A stretch of DNA of 64,000 nucleotides from Paraburkholderia tropica (GTDB taxonomy: Bacteria; Pseudomonadota; Gammaproteobacteria; Burkholderiales; Burkholderiaceae), in assembly GCF_900109265.1 (NCBI RefSeq), contig NZ_FNZM01000027.1:1-64000 (forward strand), read 5' to 3'. The position numbers and the translations under genes are program-made. Below the pieces are notes generated by a model that was not told the DNA's origin, did no database searches, and was given only the letters and a program-made list of their open reading frames with translations. Shown piece after piece: positions 60,203 through 64,000 of this stretch; within the stretch, counting starts at the first letter, position 1; each line of letters starts with the position of its first letter.

Positions 60203-63157
60203 ATGGCCGCCAGCGACCCAGCACATCGAGCAAACGCCCACGCGCCGGTCTTTGCCGTGGGCGCATCGGCGGGCGGCATTGCCGCGCTGCAAAAGCTTGT
60301 CGCCAGACTCCCGGCGCATCTGCCTTTTGCGCTCGTCGTGCTCCAGCACCTGCCGCCCGATCGCGAAAGCCGGCTCGCGGACCTGATCGCGAAGTGGACG
60401 CGCATCCCGGTTTATCGCACGACCGACGGCATGCAGCCCGAAATCGACTGCATTTACGTGCCCTCTTCCGGCAGCATTCTGACCCTCGAAGAAGGGCTGT
60501 TCCGGACACGTCCGGTCGAAGGCGGGTGCCGTCGACCGGGGATCGATACAATCGACGCCTTTCTCGAAAGCCTGGCGCTGCACCCGGCGCGGCCCGCGGT
60601 GGGCGTCGTCCTTTCCGGCACGGGGATGGATGGCGCGGCTGGCGCGGTCTGCCTGCGGCAGGCCGGCGGCATCGTCATCATTCAGGATCCGCTCACCGCC
60701 ATGTACGACGGCATGCCGACTGCCATCCTGCATCGCGGCCTTCACGATCACGTGCTGCCCGTAAGCGCGATCGCCCAGCAACTCGTGGCGTGCGCCGATC
60801 CCGCCTATGTGCGCCCGGTGCGATCCACCGGATGGACCAGCCCCGCCGCCGCCTCACTAGGCCGCGTCGTTCAGCATATCCAGCAACAGGTGGGTTTCGA
60901 TCTCTCCGGTTACAAACCGTCGCCCTTGCTGTGGCGCATCCAGCAGCGCATGGATACGCGCAAGGTCTGGTCGTTCGAAGACTACGCCTCGCTGATCGAA
61001 GACGACCCCGTCGAACTCGAATCGCTGATGCGCGGCATTCCGATCCACGTCACCGAGTTCTTTCGTGACGGGCAGGCCTGGACCGTGCTTCTCGACGACG
61101 TGCTGCTCCCGCTCGTCGACGACTACGCGGGTCAAGAGCCAATCCGCGTCTGGACCTCGGCCTGCTCGAGTGGCGAGGAAGCCTATTCCGTCGCCATGCT
61201 GCTCGACGAAGCGGCCCGCGAACGCGGCAAGGCGGTCAACTTCCAGGTGTTCGGCACCGATGCGGCGCCGGAACTCGTCGCCCGAGCCAGCCGGGGCATA
61301 TTCAGCGAGTCCGCGCTTGCCGGGCTGTCCGACGAGCGACGCGCTCGCTATTTTTACCGGACGGACGGCGCTTACCGCGTAAAACGGGCGCTGCGGCAGA
61401 AGATCGTTTTCGCCCCGCACGATCTGCTCGCCGACCCGCCCTTCGCGGACCTCGACCTCGTCACCTGCCGGAATCTGCTCATCTATCTCAAGCCCGAGAC
61501 CGCCCGGGACGTACTCCATGCCCTGCATCGCGCGTTGCGCACGGGCGGCTGCCTTTTTCTGGGCAGGAGCGAGCCATATCCGCTCGACCAGCAAGACTTC
61601 CTGGCCGTCTCGCGGCTCTGGAATATTCACCGCAAGATCAGAGCCGCGCCCGACGCACGCGAATCTGCCCCGCCCCGCAAACGTCCTGCCGCCGCGGGTG
61701 CGGCCAACCTCGCCGTCCTGAGAACGGCGCAGGAACAGGCCAACATCCCGTCGGTGCTGATCGACGATGAATGCACTGTCCTGCGGATCTACGGCAACAC
61801 GGAAACCATTCTCAAACTTCCCGCCGGTGAACCGACGCTCAAGCTGACCGATCTGGTGCCACGCCAATGGTCCGCGCACCTTCGCCTCTCCGTGCGGGAC
61901 GCGCTGAACGAGCGAAAGCCGCTTGTCCTGACCCAATTGTTCGACCGCGCCACGGGCGACACCTCAATGGCCGTGCGCCTCACGCCGCTCGATACCCCGG
62001 CTGACGCGCGATGCATGCGGATTCTCGTCTCGTTCATTCGCGATCCCGATGCGCCGGACACCCTCGCCGGACGGGACATGCACGCCGATCTAACCGGCGA
62101 CGCCGCGCTGGACGTCGATGCCTCGGAGCAGGCGAACATCTCGCGCGAGGAACTGGAAGCGTCGCGCGAGGAGTTGCAGGCGCTCAACGAGGAACTCTCG
62201 GCATCCAACGACGAACTCAGCCGTAGCAACGACGATCTGAACGAAGCCAATACCCGCTTGCAGGATCACGTCGTGCAACTGGCCATGCAGAGCCGCGTCC
62301 TGCTTGCCGGCTCGATCATGACGATTTTTCTCGACCGGGAATTGAAGGTCCGCTGGTTCACGCCGTCCATGCGGGACGTGCTGCCGTTGGCGCCTGCCGA
62401 TATCGGCCGAAGCATCGCCGATCTCGTGCCCAAATTTTCCGACCTCAACTTCTACACCGACATCGCCACCGTGCTCGATTCGGGCGCCGCCCGTCACGCG
62501 ATCGTCGCGAATGACGAAGGGAGATCGTTTCTGCGCAAGACGTTTCCCTATGTGTCTGAGACCGGCGCGGTGGCCGGCGTGGCGATCACTTTCGCCGACA
62601 TCACCGACCGGACCCGTGCGGAAGTGGCCCTGCGGCGCAACCAGGCGTGGCTGTCCGCCCAGAAAGAGGCGTTCCAGTCGGCCATGAACGGTCGGCCGCT
62701 CGATAGCTCGCTGGGCATCCTGATCCGCTCGCTGGTCAGTCAGGCGGACGACAAACGCCGTTGCGCCTTTTATATCGCCGAGGGCGACGTGCTCAATCAC
62801 GTGGTGGGCATGTCCGACGCCTACGCCCGGTGCGTGGCGGGATTTCGCATCTCCACCGAGTCGCTGGCCTGCGGGCTGGCCGTGGCGACCGGCAGACCGG
62901 TCGTGACACGCGATGTTCTCGACGAGCCCAGGTGGCGAGCGTGGACGTGGCTGGCGAAGCGGTTCGGCTATCGCGGCTGCTGGTCGTTTCCGGTGGAAAC
63001 CTCGGAAGGCACGCTCGTGGGTTCGCTTGCGATGTATTTCGAAGAGCCACGAATGCCTTCGGAACTCGATATCGAGCTGGCCGCAGCGTTCACACACACA
63101 GCCGGCATCATCATCTGGCGGCATCTCCAGATGCAGGATACGCAGCCGCTGCATTGA
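60203..63157 (+). CDS. CheB-CheR fusion with PAS and GAF domains, no kinase
   Basis: The 984-residue protein has CheB first (Ser22 in VGASAGGIAALQ; LSGTGMDGAAGAV), CheR (IPIHVTEFFRDGQAW, WTSACSSGEEAYSVAML, VTCRNLLIYLKPET), then a short E-E-L coiled coil (EASREELQALNEELSA), PAS-type domains (about 695-825) and a GAF domain at the end (AFYIAEGDVLNHVVGMS, VATGRPVVTRDVLDEP). It stops without a histidine kinase, unlike its neighbour at 55418. GGAG in CAGGAGCG supports ATG 60203 over 60185. The GAF tail may sense a small ligand and tune the CheR/CheB activities. Confidence 0.9.
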   Translation: MAASDPAHRANAHAPVFAVGASAGGIAALQKLVARLPAHLPFALVVLQHLPPDRESRLADLIAKWTRIPVYRTTDGMQPEIDCIYVPSSGSILTLEEGLFRTRPVEGGCRRPGIDTIDAFLESLALHPARPAVGVVLSGTGMDGAAGAVCLRQAGGIVIIQDPLTAMYDGMPTAILHRGLHDHVLPVSAIAQQLVACADPAYVRPVRSTGWTSPAAASLGRVVQHIQQQVGFDLSGYKPSPLLWRIQQRMDTRKVWSFEDYASLIEDDPVELESLMRGIPIHVTEFFRDGQAWTVLLDDVLLPLVDDYAGQEPIRVWTSACSSGEEAYSVAMLLDEAARERGKAVNFQVFGTDAAPELVARASRGIFSESALAGLSDERRARYFYRTDGAYRVKRALRQKIVFAPHDLLADPPFADLDLVTCRNLLIYLKPETARDVLHALHRALRTGGCLFLGRSEPYPLDQQDFLAVSRLWNIHRKIRAAPDARESAPPRKRPAAAGAANLAVLRTAQEQANIPSVLIDDECTVLRIYGNTETILKLPAGEPTLKLTDLVPRQWSAHLRLSVRDALNERKPLVLTQLFDRATGDTSMAVRLTPLDTPADARCMRILVSFIRDPDAPDTLAGRDMHADLTGDAALDVDASEQANISREELEASREELQALNEELSASNDELSRSNDDLNEANTRLQDHVVQLAMQSRVLLAGSIMTIFLDRELKVRWFTPSMRDVLPLAPADIGRSIADLVPKFSDLNFYTDIATVLDSGAARHAIVANDEGRSFLRKTFPYVSETGAVAGVAITFADITDRTRAEVALRRNQAWLSAQKEAFQSAMNGRPLDSSLGILIRSLVSQADDKRRCAFYIAEGDVLNHVVGMSDAYARCVAGFRISTESLACGLAVATGRPVVTRDVLDEPRWRAWTWLAKRFGYRGCWSFPVETSEGTLVGSLAMYFEEPRMPSELDIELAAAFTHTAGIIIWRHLQMQDTQPLH

Positions 63158-63206
63158 TCGCCGCTGCCGCCACCCCGCCCGCACGGCGGCAGCGAACTGG
63201 CCGGCT

Positions 63207-64000
63207 TCAGTTCTTCGGCGACTTGTCGACGCCCTCGCCCGGATTGCTCGCATCCACCAGGTCGGGCGCTTTCACGGCGCGCAGAGTTTCAAGTTGCGCG
63301 ACGGGATCGATGCGCCGCGCGCGCTCGAATGGATCGAGCCTCACCGGCGCGCCGGTCTCCAGCGCCTGCACGATGCCTTCGATCACGCGCACATCCGCGA
63401 AGCCCTCTTCGGCATCGGGCTCCGGGTCCCGGTCGTTCAAGATGCAATCCGAGAAGTATTTGAGTTCTCCGCCGAAGTGATCGGTATTCCTGAAGGTATG
63501 CGACTCTTCGTTTTCTCCGATCGTGACAGCCTGCTGAAACGGCTTTCCGTAGATGTACGCGGGACGCAGCGCAATGCTCCCCTTCGTGCCCGCGGCAAAG
63601 AATGTGTCGAGATTGTTGAGGGAATAGGAAACGACAAATTGCGCCAGACGCTCACCGGGAAATTTGAGCGTGACGGCCACCATGTCGTCAAATGAGCCGA
63701 AACCGCTCCCTGCGTGCCGCACACCGACCGCCGACAACACCTCTTCCGGCTCCGCTTCAAAAACCATGCGGGCCGCGTTGACGGGGTATGGGGCCATGTC
63801 GAAGATTGGTCCGGCTTGAATACCGTTTTTCGCGCGATGATTGTCGGGGTCGACGCGCTGCGTGAAGATCGACGTGAAGACCTGCATTTCCCCGAGTTCG
63901 CCCGAACGAATGCGCTCGATGACCGACAGCGTCGCCGGTTCGAAGTGCAGCCGATACGCCACCATCAATTTCGCCAATGACGCGCTTGCCGCCTCCATCA
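63207..64000 (-). CDS. Gfo/Idh/MocA-family oxidoreductase, C-terminal part (cut by window)
   Basis: The open frame runs from the window edge at 64000 to the stop at 63207; the N-terminal NAD-binding domain is outside. Visible sequence shows the family's dimer/substrate domain: AYRLHFEPATLSVIERIRSG, FDMAPYPVNAARMVFEAEP, GSFDDMVAVTLKFPGERLAQ and HFGGELKYFSDCILNDRDPE. The usual substrate is a sugar or inositol. AYRLHFEP suggests the catalytic K-P motif lies close upstream. The 49 bases between the CheB-CheR stop and this stop are convergent and show nothing. Confidence 0.88.
   Translation of the reverse strand, partial: MEAASASLAKLMVAYRLHFEPATLSVIERIRSGELGEMQVFTSIFTQRVDPDNHRAKNGIQAGPIFDMAPYPVNAARMVFEAEPEEVLSAVGVRHAGSGFGSFDDMVAVTLKFPGERLAQFVVSYSLNNLDTFFAAGTKGSIALRPAYIYGKPFQQAVTIGENEESHTFRNTDHFGGELKYFSDCILNDRDPEPDAEEGFADVRVIEGIVQALETGAPVRLDPFERARRIDPVAQLETLRAVKAPDLVDASNPGEGVDKSPKN

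Noticed and set aside
1..64000. CRISPR arrays, rRNA or tRNA genes, prophage
   Set aside because: No regularly spaced repeats, no ribosomal or tRNA sequence and no phage structural genes were seen; the holin-family gene at 14804 is a YqjE-like protein in a stress operon, not a phage holin.

Overview
The window looks like a piece of a GC-rich betaproteobacterial genome of the Burkholderia/Paraburkholderia/Caballeronia group, probably a secondary replicon or an accessory chromosomal region. The evidence is the strong G/C bias in third codon positions, the protein families present (HPII-type catalase, EmrAB-NodT efflux, PRC-barrel, DUF2934, DUF6496, CheB-CheR fusions) and the absence of ribosomal, tRNA or core biosynthetic genes. 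Species cannot be fixed from this sequence alone. Most genes concern oxidative or general stress, envelope transport, respiration, redox metabolism of sugars or alcohols, and signalling.

Layout. 1-302: the end of an IS6-family element cut by the window edge. 324-5650: catalase katE, a type IB topoisomerase, a small anchored protein, a BON-domain remnant, a PRC-barrel protein and a DUF4142 protein. 6108-10528: an emrA-emrB-NodT tripartite efflux operon. 10578-14301: an NRAMP-like transporter and a YdeP/FdhF-type molybdopterin oxidoreductase. 14506-15489: three small membrane stress proteins (ElaB/YqjD, YqjE, YqjK-like order). 15707-18793: acyl-CoA dehydrogenase and NodS-like methyltransferase facing a PIG-L deacetylase (frameshifted here) and a GT2 glycosyltransferase. 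About 18.8-27.1 kb: a visibly more A/T-rich stretch with a frameshifted flavodoxin-type reductase, ParB-like and DUF421 genes, a second PRC-barrel gene, a duplicated OB-like protein, Dps, a receiver protein and a hybrid kinase.

27430-32849: a caa3-type cytochrome c oxidase operon (subunit II with its own heme c, a subunit I-III fusion, a small membrane protein, a triheme cytochrome c lipoprotein). 33007-38344: a DUF6496 protein, then GH15 glucanase/trehalase, SDR and a PoxB-like ThDP enzyme on the minus strand. 38612-43022: an enolase-superfamily enzyme, an internally duplicated membrane protein, a gluconate-dehydrogenase-subunit-3-like protein and a GMC oxidoreductase in one tightly coupled operon. 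43135-46857: a YghA-like SDR, a DUF2231 protein with a sorbosone-dehydrogenase-like lipoprotein, and a small secreted Gly/Ser/His/Lys-rich protein.

47147-51590: UvrA2-like ABC ATPase, an FMN-binding oxidase-like protein, a DUF2934 protein and a small hypothetical. 51631-63157: a signalling block with a stand-alone CheB-like protein, a GAF histidine kinase with an unusual C-terminal domain, a resolvase-like protein that lacks its catalytic arginines, and two large divergent CheB-CheR fusions, one with kinase and receiver domains and one ending in PAS-GAF. 63207-64000: the C-terminal part of a Gfo/Idh/MocA oxidoreductase cut by the window edge.

The two regions most worth following up are the 38.6-43.0 kb redox operon, whose duplicated membrane protein carries repeated histidine motifs, and the 15.7-18.8 kb module, whose enzyme set (glycosyltransferase, N-deacetylase, NodS-like methyltransferase, acyl-CoA enzyme) resembles the logic of lipochitooligosaccharide synthesis. 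Two genes carry frameshifts that are either real decay or sequence errors.
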